DNA from: Tricholoma matsutake
Lineage: Eukaryota; Basidiomycota; Agaricomycetes; Agaricales; Tricholomataceae
NCBI GenBank assembly: GCA_026075535.2
Contig: AP026539.1
Coordinates: 5,890,001 to 5,954,000 of the forward strand
Reading direction: 5' to 3'
DNA: 64,000 nt
Below are positions 10,747 through 21,421 of this stretch, in pieces. Position 1 is the stretch's first letter. Each line of letters begins with the position of its first letter. A program made the position numbers and the translations under genes. The notes below the pieces were generated by a model. That model was not told where the DNA came from. It did not search any database and saw only the letters and a program-made list of their open reading frames with translations.

Positions 10747-13700
10747 ATGACAGAATCTAGCCCTCCCTCAGTTGCTCTGATCAAACTCTCGGTTCAATAT
10801 TCTGGCGAGAAACTCGAGAAACTTAAATCAAACTACAAAGAATGGTGCAAGGAAATTACCATCGCCCTTTCACTAAATGGTCTCTACGAATATGTTACCA
10901 GCACAATCACTGCACCCACTACTTCTGAAACTCGTGCGTTAATCAACTGGAAGGCCAACTCCCATCTCACATACGCATTTCTTGCGTCCAGCATCATTCC
11001 ATCCAAATGCCCTTTTATAGACATGGAAAAGGATACAACTGTAAATTGGGAGGCACTCCGTAAATGACACCAGAATGAGGGCCCAGTTCATCAAGTCCAA
11101 TTATTACAACAGGCACTCACAATTCAGTGCACCACCGAGACCCCCCTTCCCAAAATGGCCAACAAAATTTGCGCTCTCATCGATCACATGTTTGCTATGG
11201 GGGATATTAAACCCAACCTCCTTTGCTGTATTGCTCTTTTGAACTCCCTCAGCGACAATTTCCCTCATGCATGTTCCATCATTTCTTGTGACATCACTGC
11301 CTCCACGAAGGAATCCCCTTACACATCAAAGGATATCTGCTTATTTTTGGAAAATGAACAATCCCTTCTTGAGAATGACCACCGCACGGACTCCCGATCA
11401 TCCATGGCTCTCACTGCACGTGTTAAATCAACAAAGCCATCCAACGGACTTGTTTGCGGGAATCCCATTTGCAAGAAAATGGGACATTCGACCAAATATT
11501 GCATTAAGGCAGGGGGAGGAATGGCCGGGAAGATGATTGAAGAGTCTGTGGCAGTGCAGAAAGCAGCTCGGGACAAAGGGAAGAGGGTTGATAATTCATA
11601 TACAACTCTAATCCAAGGGTCCCAATTACTGTGAAAGACATTAACGGACGCGCCTTCACGGTTATGGTGGATTCCAAACCTGCAAAGCCCCAACCCGACA
11701 CTTATACCCTGTTCGCTGGACTCGCTAGTGACCCGCTTCCCACAGCATCGATTGAGGAGGTGGAATATGAGGGTTGGCTTGTCATTGAGGAGGAGGCGAC
11801 CACAACCGTTGACTGGACCTGCAACATCTCAACCCCTGGGGAAGACGCATTCACTGTCGAACCACTTAACCAAACTCGATGCTCCCAGGTTTCCCTTATC
11901 AATTTTCCTTTTATTATTGATACAGGTGCAACAGTCCACATCTCACCAGACAAGGCTGACTTCCTTACCCTTCATCCAATCTTGCCCCGCCCTGTGAAAG
12001 GTGTTGGGGGATCCTCCATTATCGTTATAGGAGTTGGCAACATAAGACTACACATAGCTCGAGGCGCATCAATCGTATTACATAATGCGCTCTACATCCC
12101 AAATGTGGCAGTCTGACTTATCTCGGTCAGTTCCCTCACCAATGACTCAAATGCTGTGGCACATTTTGATAATTCCTCGTGCTGGGTCATGGATAAATCC
12201 ACTGGAGCACTTATTGCCCATGGAATCCTACTTCCCAACAAGAAACTATATTCACTCAACCTGCACTCAGCCGCTGCCGACCATGCATTCACTGTCCACA
12301 AGTCCCCCAATCTAGAAACTTGGCACCACCATCTTGGCCATGCAAACTATCAATCCCTTTGGGATATGGCCAAAAAGGGTACACTCACAGGTGTGCCCAT
12401 CGTCTCCACATCTAGACTGCCCAAATGTGAATCTTGTGTTCTTGGCAAACAGACAAAGACACCGGTTCCAAAGAAGCGTGTGGAGGGGATCGGTCATAAG
12501 GCAACGCAAAAGTTGGAAAAAGGTTGGGTGAATTTATCAGGTCCACATGGAGTCAAATCTCATACTGGAAATTCTTATGTTATGGATATCATCGATGATT
12601 ATACATCTTTTCTGTGGTTGATACCACTTCGTAACAAAGACGACTCATTCCCTGAACTAAAAGCTTGGGAATTAGCCCAGGAAAATGAAACGGGACTTAG
12701 AGTCGAAATCTACATCACAGACAACGGAGAATTAAAATCTCACAAGATGGAAGCTTGGCTTAAAACATGGGGAACAGAACAACAATTTACAGCCCCATAC
12801 ACTTCAGCCCATATTGGGCACATCGAATGCATGCATTGTACCCTTATGGCTAAGGCTCGCACTATGCAAATTTATTCAGGTTTACTGGCTTACCTTTGGG
12901 ATGAATTTTACCTAACGGCCTCTCATTTACACGCCAAAACCACCATGTGATCACTTCAAGGGTGCACGCCTTGGGAACTCTGGCATGAACGCAAGCCTGA
13001 TTATTCATACATGCATGAGATCGGTTGCCGTGCTTTTGTTCTCATCCCAAAGAAGAATAATCCAAAGATTTTCAAATGGTCAATTGAATGCGTACTTATT
13101 GGATATGACCCAAAGTCCAAGTACTACCGATGCTATAATCGGGCCACAAGGAAAGTCCACAGTTCTTATCATGTCTACTTCCTTGAAAGCCATGAAGGAC
13201 ATATCCCACCCGCCCCACTACCCTTGGAAGACATCATTGAGGAACCTACTCGGGATGAACCCACTTTCACCCTCTTACCCACAAACAACAATGAGGATGA
13301 TGAATCATTCCACCCGCCAGACACTGCTGAGTTGGACAACCCCGTCAAAGACGAACAAGATACATTTACTCCCACCCTCCCACATCGCTCATCCCACGTA
13401 CCTATCCCCACTGAGAAACATCCAAATGGTGGACCAACCACCACTAGAACTACAGCAGCTGTTCAAGAATCTCAAAACAGTGCCACCCAAGTTAAAGAAG
13501 CCCGCCATGAATGCAGAGCCGCCACTATTGCCACCCGATCAGGGAATCCCGATCATATACCCAATTCGACTGTCAATCATGATTGTGACATCATTGATGA
13601 AGTACATCAATCATTCGACAATCTTGATCTGGGCAATCAGGTGCATCAACTCCAGGCCTTAATTTCAGAGATGACAGATTTTGATCCCGAGTTGCTTCAA

Positions 13701-15284
13701 TTTGAGGATGAACCCAAAACCTGGTAAGAGGCAAAGAATTCAGGGGATGCAGAGCGATGGCGGGCAGGATATATGGACAAATTGAAATCCCTAAAGGACA
13801 TGGGAGTTTATAAACTTATTCCCAGGGGTGATGTACCTCAAGGTAAACGGATTCGTAGGGGCTGACCAGTTTTCCATATCAAACACGATGAAAGTGGTCA
13901 TGCTGTGAGGTGGAAAGTTTGACTTGTTTTTTGAGGCTTTGAACAAATATATGGTAGGGACTATACAAAGACGACCTCACCTACTGTGCACATGGAATCT
14001 TGGCAGATCTTGCTTCACATAGCTGCTTCTCTGGGATGGGATGCCCAGCAGATCGACATCAAAACTGCCTTCCTCTATGGGATACTCCCCAACGATGAGG
14101 TCCAGTACATGCAACAACCTGAAGGTTTTGAAGAGTCAGGCCATGAGGACTGGGTCTGGCAGCTTCAGCGTGGGTTATATGGCATGAAACAGAGCAGACA
14201 GATATGGAACCAAACCCTTAATGCTCAAATGATTACCTGGGGGTTTACATGCCTTACTTGTGAGTCTTGCATTTATTACAGGAAATTGGACATGGGTATT
14301 ATTATTGCTGCAGTACATGTTGACGATTACTTGTCTATTGCTGACTCCAAGGACGAGAACGAACACTTCAAAAATCAAATGGGTGAAGTGTGGACAATCT
14401 CCGAGCTCAGCACTGCCCGCTTCATTGTTGGTATAGCAGTTACCTGGGATTGACATCTGTGCACGGTTACGCTTTCTCAAACTGCCCTCATTGATAAAAT
14501 TGTCGACCAATTTGGCCAACGAGATGCAACCCCAGTTTCCGCCCCCCTTGAGCCTGGTATCAAATTATGGCATGTGAACCAACAGAATATGTCCACAGAT
14601 GATCTGTCACAACTCAACAAATTACCCTATCGTTCCCTCGTCGGATGTCTTCTTTACCTAGCCATTTCCACACGTCCCGACATCTCATACGCTGTACAAC
14701 AATTATCCCAATACCTTGACAGTTATTCTTTTGAACACTGGAGTGTGGCAACACGACTAGTGCAATATTTAAAGGGGACCTGGGATCTTAAACTCTACCT
14801 GGGTGGAGACAATCCTATTTCCCTTCATGCATTCAGCGACTCTGACTGGGCCAATTGCCTTGATACACGTCGAAGCATTGGAGGGTATACTTGCAACCTC
14901 GGATCCGGAGCCCTTTCTTGGACTGCCAGGAAACAAAAAGTTGTTGCAGTATCCTCCTGCGAAGCGGAATATGTCGCTGCTTTTGAGACCGCGAAGGAAT
15001 GTATCTGGATACGTGCACTACTCAATGCTATAGGATACCCACAACCCTCCCCCATGACCATTCTTTGCGATAACATGGCCACCAAGACACTATCTGAGGA
15101 CCCTTTGCTTCACTCAAGGGTCAAACACATTGATATCAAATACCATTTCCTTCGCGAACAAGTTCAATCTGGCGCCTTACAGCTACAATATGTCAATACC
15201 AAGGATAACATTGCGGATTTATTCACAAAAGCACTGGACGTCAAACAATTCACATATTTGCACTCATTCTTAGGCCTATGCTAA
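10747..15284 (+). pseudogene. copia gag-pol, degenerate
   Basis: One original polyprotein frame broken by stops and one frameshift. Gag spans 10747-11600 with a remnant knuckle (CGNPICKKMGHSTKYC). The protease core is FIIDTGATVHIS (about 11911). The integrase has HHHLGHANYQ plus CESCVLGK (zinc site, about 12325-12450), DIIDDYTS and ITDNGELKS (first and second Asp) and IGHIECMH (Glu). RT has QIDIKTAFLYG and HVDDYLSIAD. RNase H has SDSDWA, SSCEAEYVAA and KHIDIKYHFLREQV. Stops are TGA at 11065, 12114, 12948, 13863, 13920, 13932 and 14451 and TAA at 13725. The frame shifts near 11600. It cannot make an active protein. Confidence 0.93.
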
Positions 15285-15309
15285 TTCAATTCCATGCAAG
15301 GAGGAGTGT

Positions 15310-15325
15310 TCCCGGTGAGGAGGAG
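15310..15325 (+). other. copia polypurine tract
   Basis: The purine-rich stretch GGTGAGGAGGAG lies immediately before the 3' LTR, where plus-strand priming occurs in LTR retrotransposons. Confidence 0.65.
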
Positions 15326-15674
15326 TGTTGAGATATACACCGTGAATGGGTATTGTCATATCCGATGATGCATTCATTTGATCCCATCACTGACATCCCT
15401 TTATGGCATGTTGGCATTATCAACAAGTCTTTTGGCACGTCCCCTTTATACTCGTCTTTTGGTTACCTTTATGACTTCTAGTATATATACCCCACAATAT
15501 TAGTTAGACACCTCAGTCAATTATACATCAACTGAGGTGAGTAACATTCCATAGAACCTTACATACAGGATTATTAATAGTACCATAGTCTATTCTTATC
15601 TAGGTACTATTTGCTCGTATATAGCCAATTATACATCGACTGAGTCTATTCTTATCTAGGATTGATTCTCTACA
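15326..15674 (+). repeat. copia 3' LTR
   Basis: A 349-bp LTR matching the 5' LTR at about 96 percent by my hand alignment. It starts TGTTGAGATATACACC and ends TTCTCTACA. Confidence 0.92.
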
Positions 15675-15730
15675 GTGGGCAAGCTGAGCCAAGCCGTGGC
15701 ATCACTACATAATCCACGTTAATTTTTACC

Positions 15731-16132
15731 ATCTAATGTCATGTGTTTCACAATTCCACTACAAAATTTGGGGAATGTGACACTTTCATGACCAATAATG
15801 AGAAATCCATTTCTGCCAAGAGTTTTGCTGTTTGAATTATAGTGATTTGGTGCAAGCACAATTTCCATAAGATGTTGTGAGGAAGCAGCATGTTGCAAAA
15901 GATTGCAATTTTGCAGTGTATGCTAAACATTTGTCATCATGTGAATTGGTGATTCTTGTCTCAAAATCTGGAGATGCCACCTCTACACAATGCTTGAAAA
16001 AAAATCTGTTTGCACCAAAAGTTTTGCATTTGTAATCAAAAGGGTTTGGCGGAAACATAATCTTTATTGGTGGCCAGGAAAGTGTGGCATCTTTTAATTT
16101 GTGGTACAAGCATGAAACACGTGACATTAGAT
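15731..16132. mobile_element. MITE-like inverted-repeat element, about 400 bp
   Basis: ATCTAATGTCATGTGTTTCA at the left is matched by the reverse complement at the right (ATCTAATGTCACGTGTTTCA), and looser similarity continues inward for about 60 bp including CACTTTC. It has no ORF of interest. No target duplication could be recognised, so the superfamily is unknown. Confidence 0.5.
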
Positions 16133-16238
16133 ATGTGTTTCATGACTCGTCTACTTAGGGCTTATTAGGGTTGCAGAAAAAATAGGTATGTATTTACCAT
16201 GCCTTTATTTACTGTGCCTTTATTTACCACCCAAGATC

Positions 16239-18620
16239 TTGAAGTAGTAATTTTTTTTTTTTTTTTTTTTGGTGGAGCATTTCCCACGATGGGAGGCATT
16301 GGGACTCTAACAAAGTTACAGTCCCATTCCTCGCTAGGGACTCTGAGGAGTCTTGACCTCAGAGTAGAATTTATAGGAAACCATGAGGAAATGCATTTAC
16401 GCACCAAGTGTGGGGCAAACAGTCTCAACAGGGGGCATGAGTTACCCCACACCCTGCTGCCAAGACCAATTCCTACCCACTAAAACCCTGCAAACCTCTA
16501 TCCAGTTACTGGGGAGGTCTTCCTCATTCTCGAGGGCGCCTTTCCATGTTTGGGCAACTATTTTGGCTTTGAGGCCTTTCTTTCCATACTTGGTGACTTC
16601 CTCAGGAGTGAAGGGTGTATTTTCATGCTTGATCACCCTTTCGCAGTGCAGCTTCCAAATGAGGTGTGCCAATTCAGAGACGATGATTCTCCAGAGTCTG
16701 TTTGCTCTGGGCATACACTGCCCATCATTCCTCTTGAATTCTGTGAGTGCACAGCTTATGATATTACCTATCCAAGGTTGACGCCATTCAAAATTTTTCC
16801 AGGTCCATATATTTTCTACTAGTTCCCATATTTCTTTTTGTCCAGGGGTCTTGCATTGCATTAGTATGTGATCTATCATCTCTGGGATTCCACAGTGTGG
16901 GCATGTGCATCTATCCTGTATCTCTTCTCGGAAATTTCTTTCAACCAGTATTTCCCTACTGTAAGAGGACTAGGGGGACTAGGGGGGGTGCCCTGTGTGT
17001 TTCTCCTATTTTTTAAATTCGTTCTACATTTTTCCTCACTTCATTTCCTTCTATTCTTCATTTTCTATGATTTTTCCGGATTTTATTACTAATTTCCCTT
17101 TCTATCATGTTTGTGCATGTTGACAGTTTTATATTTAGAGACAGAGCACCCCTTCTGACATCTACCCCTTGGTATGATGTCATTCAGTGGCCTTGATCTG
17201 CCTATCTCTGCCTTTTCTATTTTTAGGTTATTATTTGATTTTTGTCATCTTCACATATACTGGGCATCGGCAAAGGGATCCTTAGAGTTTTCTCTTCAGA
17301 TTTCCCTTTGTTAGGTGAGCCCCCAATCCCTGTAATATGTAGTATAATTTTAACTTCAGATATCCCTTTGCTAGAGGCTGAGGTTGCCCTTATACCTACT
17401 CTGTATGCATCATGTGCTGTCATCCAAAGGAAGAATCGAGTGTTTCTCAAGAAATCCTTATGTCGAGCAGCTTTCCATATTTGGTCTTTGCTAGGGATTT
17501 TCCTGGTTGCATCTTCTACTTCATTCTGTATCCTGTCGATCATTTTGGTTGTTGCTCTCCTCTGATGTGAGTTCTTTTGTAGTTTCCATTGTCAGATTCC
17601 TTTATATGCTAAAGACTGTGTCAGTTTGCTTAATTTTGCTCCTGTGATCTTGTAGGGGGGCTGAACTGTGAGGTTTATCTTGTCTGGTTGGTTTTTCAGT
17701 GTACCTAGGTTGGCCATTTTATCTGCCCCTTCATTCCTTTCCTGCCCATTGTGGCCTTTGACCCATTTGAGCATTGTTCTTCCTTTTTATCTTTGTAGGG
17801 TGGCTGTAGTGGCTTGAAGGATCTTGGGGTTTGCAAGTCCTATGTACCCTTGGTCTTCATGTTTTGTAAGGTTCTTGGTGAGAACATTTATTGCATATTT
17901 AGAGTCACTTTCAATGTATAAGTTTATAATGTTGATGTTATTCTCTGCTGCAGCTTTGATTGCTGTGAGTTCTGCAGCCTGGTTGGTCTGGGGGAGGGTT
18001 GGTGGGAGTTGTATGGATATGTTTTGTGGGTCTCTCTCACTATAGAAGACTCCAGCACCTGCTCAGGCAGAGGTTGTGCCAATGCTGAGGGTGGATCCAT
18101 TAGTAGCGACCATGGTGTTAGGCCCATGTTCAAGCTCTTTGTTTGTCACAGTCTCGTTTGACAGATCTTCTTCCATGAAGACATGGAAGATGTCTTTGAC
18201 AGTTTCAGTAGCTGGCAGGAGTGGGGAAAAAGGTATCCATTCACTCATTTCATTTTCTGTTTGGCTAGGGGCTGTGTTTGACAGCCTTGTTGGGTTCCAT
18301 TTCGGAGGTAGGGTCTCTATCAGGTCATTGGCTAGTTTCATGCAATCTGATGGGTGTTCACAACCCTTGTTCTGGATGGTTGTACATGCAGTGCATTGGC
18401 AGTACCATGACTCTTGGTGGCCGTTTGTGAGCTTTTGGTTTGCTAGGTCTTCTGTGTCACCTACCATTCCTATATCATGTAATTTTAGGAGGCATTTGCT
18501 TGTTGGGGATGTGGCTAGCTGTTGGATTTTCTGGTCTGCTTGGGCATGATGCCATATTGGTATTTGCCTCATGGTTTCTTTGCTTGTTGTGTGCACTTCC
18601 ATCTGTTGAAGTAGTAATTT
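16239..18620 (-). mobile_element. 5'-truncated LINE with target-site duplication
   Basis: A leftward non-LTR retrotransposon. Its A-tail appears as 20 T at 16251-16270. TTGAAGTAGTAATTT flanks both sides (16239-16253 and 18606-18620), a 15-bp target duplication, so insertion runs from about 16254 to 18605. Reading leftward it encodes a Cys-rich linker (CQCTACTTIQNKGCEHPSDC), an RNase H domain around 18130-17650 (ATNGSTL, NQAAELTAIKAAAE, SDSKYAI, LKWVKGHNGQERNEGADKMA), and a 3' zinc-finger region at 16879-16442 (MIDHILMQCKTPGQKEIW, HLIWKLHCERVIKHEN). RT is missing because of 5' truncation. Several frames are broken. A solo LTR sits inside at 16960-17394. Confidence 0.88.
16960..17394 (+). repeat. 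Solo LTR (TGTAAG family) in the LINE
   Basis: A 435-bp block that starts TGTAAGAGG and ends GCCCTTATA, flanked by perfect 5-bp duplications CCTAC (16955-16959 and 17395-17399). It is homologous to 32529-32894 and 44034-44459. Almost every CpG seen in those copies is TpG or CpA here. It interrupts the LINE sequence between its RNase H and zinc-finger parts. Confidence 0.88.
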
Positions 18621-19040
18621 ACCAAGTCATGTGCAAGGTCATCTGTCACATGATACTTCTGGAATCCTAGTATGTGGATGCTGCCCAGTGTCTAAGAGGA
18701 AAGGGGTCTGTTGAGTGGAAGCATGGACATGGTTGTTGTATCCAAACTTGGCCAAGGGGAGAAGATCATCCCAATTGTCCTGGCACTCATTGACAAAGAT
18801 GCGGATGTACTGCTCCAGTTCCTGGTTGACTCTCTCAGTCTGGCTGTCAGTTTGTGGGTGATAGGCAGTCAAAGCAAGGAGTTTGATCCCCAGAAGTTGG
18901 TACAGCTTGTGAGTGAACTCTGCCATGAACTGAGGGCCACAGTCAGAGAGAAGGCACCAGGAAGTCCATGTAAGTTCCACACATGGTGGAGATAGAATAT
19001 TATGAATGATCTGAATACAAGTTTTACATGGAAGCTGCCA
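18621..19040 (-). pseudogene. Ty3/gypsy integrase fragment
   Basis: Reading leftward, the integrase core is clear: VWNLHGLPG, then in a shifted frame LSDCGPQFMAEFTHKLYQLL, LTAYHPQTDSQTERVNQELE with the catalytic Glu, and DDLLPLAKFGYNNHVHASTQ. There is one frameshift near 18960. The LINE (16239-18620) is inserted in its continuation; gypsy-like sequence resumes left of it only briefly. RT and RNase H are not adjacent. Confidence 0.85.
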
Positions 19041-19298
19041 TTCTCGTTGGCTACCCCCAAGACAATGACAACAATGATATTTTTGCACAGCCAGAAGATG
19101 TCACACTTGACAAATTTGATGAAGCTTTTGATGAACTTGACAAGCAACTGCCAGATCAAGAAGGAGCATCAACTAGGCAAGGTTCTTGAAGGGGAAGTTT
19201 ATGATTTTGCTGAGTTGGAGAAAATTGACAAGGAAGAAATGCCAGCAAACTCTATTGAAGAAATGGATGTGATTAGATCATCTAGTGAGCATGAATAG
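19041..19298 (+). other. Unrecognised acidic coding-like segment
   Basis: Plus-strand frames read FYMEAAILVGYPQDNDNND, then LDKFDEAFDELDKQLPDQEG and, after a frame change, YDFAELEKIDKEEMPANSIE, ending at a stop near 19298. The composition is acidic and looks like the C-terminus of a real protein. I cannot assign a family; it borders the gypsy fragment and may be part of an older transposon gene. Confidence 0.35.
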
Positions 19299-20229
19299 AA
19301 TGTAGATACAATGATGGTTGACAGGAGGTATCTAGTGTATGTAGTACTTATTGTCTCTAATTGATGCCAGCCTCAAAAATAATCTGCCTGATTCTGCCAC
19401 CCACTAATCTTCAAGAGGTTTCAGATTGGTCGATCATGGACATTGGAAATGGAAATGGATGAAATTTGACTGACTAAGCAACTCAGGCATAGCAAAAATG
19501 CTCTACCTTGTCGGTTCTTTGCATGGAGGAAAGTAAAGCAAAGTGAAGTAAAGTAAAAGACTGGAGGGTGGCATTGAGAAATGGAGATATTGGTAGCAGA
19601 TGTGATAAATGTGGAGGTAGTGAAATGTGAGATGAATGATTATGGAGCTCTTTTGATGATTGACACACAAATCCCCATATTTGACCAGCAAGGTGAATAG
19701 ACATAGTTAGGATCAGCATGGGTCACACCATGAGTAAAATTTCACACACCACACCTGCACCTGCCCTGTTTGAACACTGCAACTGCAGTACCAGTTTTTT
19801 ACCATGGTTATTTGTGGAACACCACAGGGACAACACCATGTTGATTCACAGTGGTAATACCCCTCAATTTGTGTTTGTAAAAACAATGTACTTACATCAC
19901 AAAATTTCATTTCACCTTTGTACCCAATAGGTATCTACATAGTTAAACATGGTGTATTTGTATTGTATTACCATCAACTATTGTAATTACACCCCATATG
20001 CAATAACTAAGCTACAGATCTTTTTAAAGCAAGGGGGGATGCAGTGGATGCTTATGTTACTTATTGATTTACATTCATGTGCAACAAAAAAAAAGACACT
20101 GCCACTCAAGATGAGTGACAGAGGGAGATTGATTTAATTAACAATTCTATACAATAGGAATACTAAAATGAGAAAAACACTGTCTCACTGTGAGTGAGAC
20201 AGCAGGGGGTGAGGGTGGCAGTGTTCCTT
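19299..20229. other. AT-rich non-coding stretch
   Basis: No gene or element boundary is recognised. One perfect hairpin occurs at 20180-20202 (CTGTCTCACT, GTG loop, AGTGAGACAG). A related CACTCAAGATGAGTG occurs at about 20103. Confidence 0.4.
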
Positions 20230-21215
20230 GCATTGTAGCACCCACTTGTTCAGTCCATGTTCTTTTCATTGGGTGGTGGTGACAGCCTGGTAGCTATCCC
20301 TCCTCCCCCATTTCTCCCCATTTCCACCCTGCAAGCAGTTGCTCATGGCAGTAGTTGGGGGTGCTGCTGTTGTGTTGCCTCTGTCATCCTTGTGGCCTTC
20401 CTTGTGGGAGTCAATCAGGAGGTGCCCATCATCACCATCAATAGTAAAATCATTACCTAAAAGTTTTGTTGTTAGTAACAAAATGAAATGAGAAAAGAAA
20501 GAAAAAAACTTACCAGTGGCCCAAGAGATGTTGACATCTCTTGGGCCTTTTTTGTTTTGTTTTCCCCCATCACTGTCCTCTCCCTCAATCATCATTGTTG
20601 TTGTCACCACCTATGTCATTGTCGTTCATCCCCCTCTCCATCCCTGTCCCCTGGCATTGTCATCCCATATTGTTGCTCCCCATTTCCATTCTGCAAGCAA
20701 TTGTTCACAGCAGCAGTTGGGGGTGTTGTGGTGGTGGTCATTCATTGTTTGTCATTTGTTGTCTCCCCCTCATGGTTTGTCATCATCTTTGTTGCTCTCC
20801 TCCCTTCATCTCTTTCTCCTGTTTGTCATTTCCCCTTCCCATTGTCCCTTGTTATTGGTTGCTAGCACCTGCAATCCACCCCACAAGCAGTGGCTCACAG
20901 GGCTAGGGCAGGTGCTTGGCCATTCATTGTCATCCCCATTGTTGTTGCTCAGTTATCTCATCCACCCTGTGAGCAGGGGCTCACAGCAGTGGGTTCTCCT
21001 GGTCCCATCCTGGGTCGTCATCCTAGGTGTGGGTGTGCCATCTTGGCACTGTCATGTTGTTACAGCATAGATAGACCTTTAGAAAAAAGAGCAGTTAGTC
21101 AATTGAAAGACATAAACAACTTACTGTTGTTGAGCTGACACTGTACTCTAGGAAAGAGTGCATTTAGTTAGTTGAAGGAAACAAAAAACTTACTATTACA
21201 ATGGGTATGACACCC
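20230..21215 (-). repeat. Hairpin/intron cassette array
   Basis: An array of the repeated module. Short hairpins with AGCA...GCT cores occur near 20332, 20690, 20880 and 20965. A perfect 13-bp-arm hairpin, GGCCCAAGAGATG-TTGA loop, lies at 20518-20547. Directly next to it the minus strand has an intron-like GTAAGTTTTTT...CTAACAACAAAACTTTTAG (about 20515-20455). Two further intron-like units at about 21118-21073 and 21207-21150 read GTAAGTTGTT...CTAACTGC...AAAG and GTAAGTTTTTTG...CTAACTAA...CCTAG. A minus-strand ORF of 114 codons reads through but may be spliced or non-coding. Confidence 0.55.
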
Positions 21216-21421
21216 ATCAGTGAGTTGATCAGTAGTAGGGACTACCGTGGATAACCCATGTTTCATAGGATACCTATGTATATCTGGATGAAATCTAGCA
21301 TGGTGTACAGGAGATATGCAATCTGGGTACTCAAATGGATGCATAAATGGCCATTTTCCTGGAAAATGGTCATCCACAGCATCCGTTTTGACCTACAGGT
21401 TGTAAGTGTAAACCTTAGGCT

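Larger units (their letters stand above)
10198..15674 (+). mobile_element. Ty1/copia retrotransposon, both LTRs present
   Basis: A nearly full-length copia element of about 5.5 kb: 5' LTR, primer-binding site, gag-pol, polypurine tract and 3' LTR. The order of domains is Gag, protease, integrase, RT, RNase H, which defines copia rather than gypsy. It is inserted in the subterminal region of the hAT-like element. Flanks read CGGGC before the 5' LTR and TGGGC just after the 3' end, a possible 5-bp target duplication with one C/T change. Confidence 0.93.
8197..15707. mobile_element. hAT-like DNA element hosting nested insertions
   Basis: The element begins TAGTGTTGCGAACGG and ends GCCGTGGCATCACTA, whose reverse complement is TAGTGATGCCACGGC, so the ends are imperfect inverted repeats. 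It is flanked by GATAATCC (8189-8196) and CATAATCC (15708-15715), an 8-bp target duplication with one mismatch, as expected for hAT transposons. Subterminal regions are rich in GAGCCG/CGGCTC motifs (8207-8285 and 10115-10197). Without the copia element inside (10198-15674) it is about 2.0 kb. No transposase gene is visible, so it is non-autonomous or eroded. Confidence 0.7.

Noticed and set aside
20488..21138. Several overlapping plus-strand ORFs rich in Pro, Ser, Val and Cys
   Set aside because: They cover the hairpin array, run opposite to the intron signals and share frames with low-complexity runs; shadows of the repeat.
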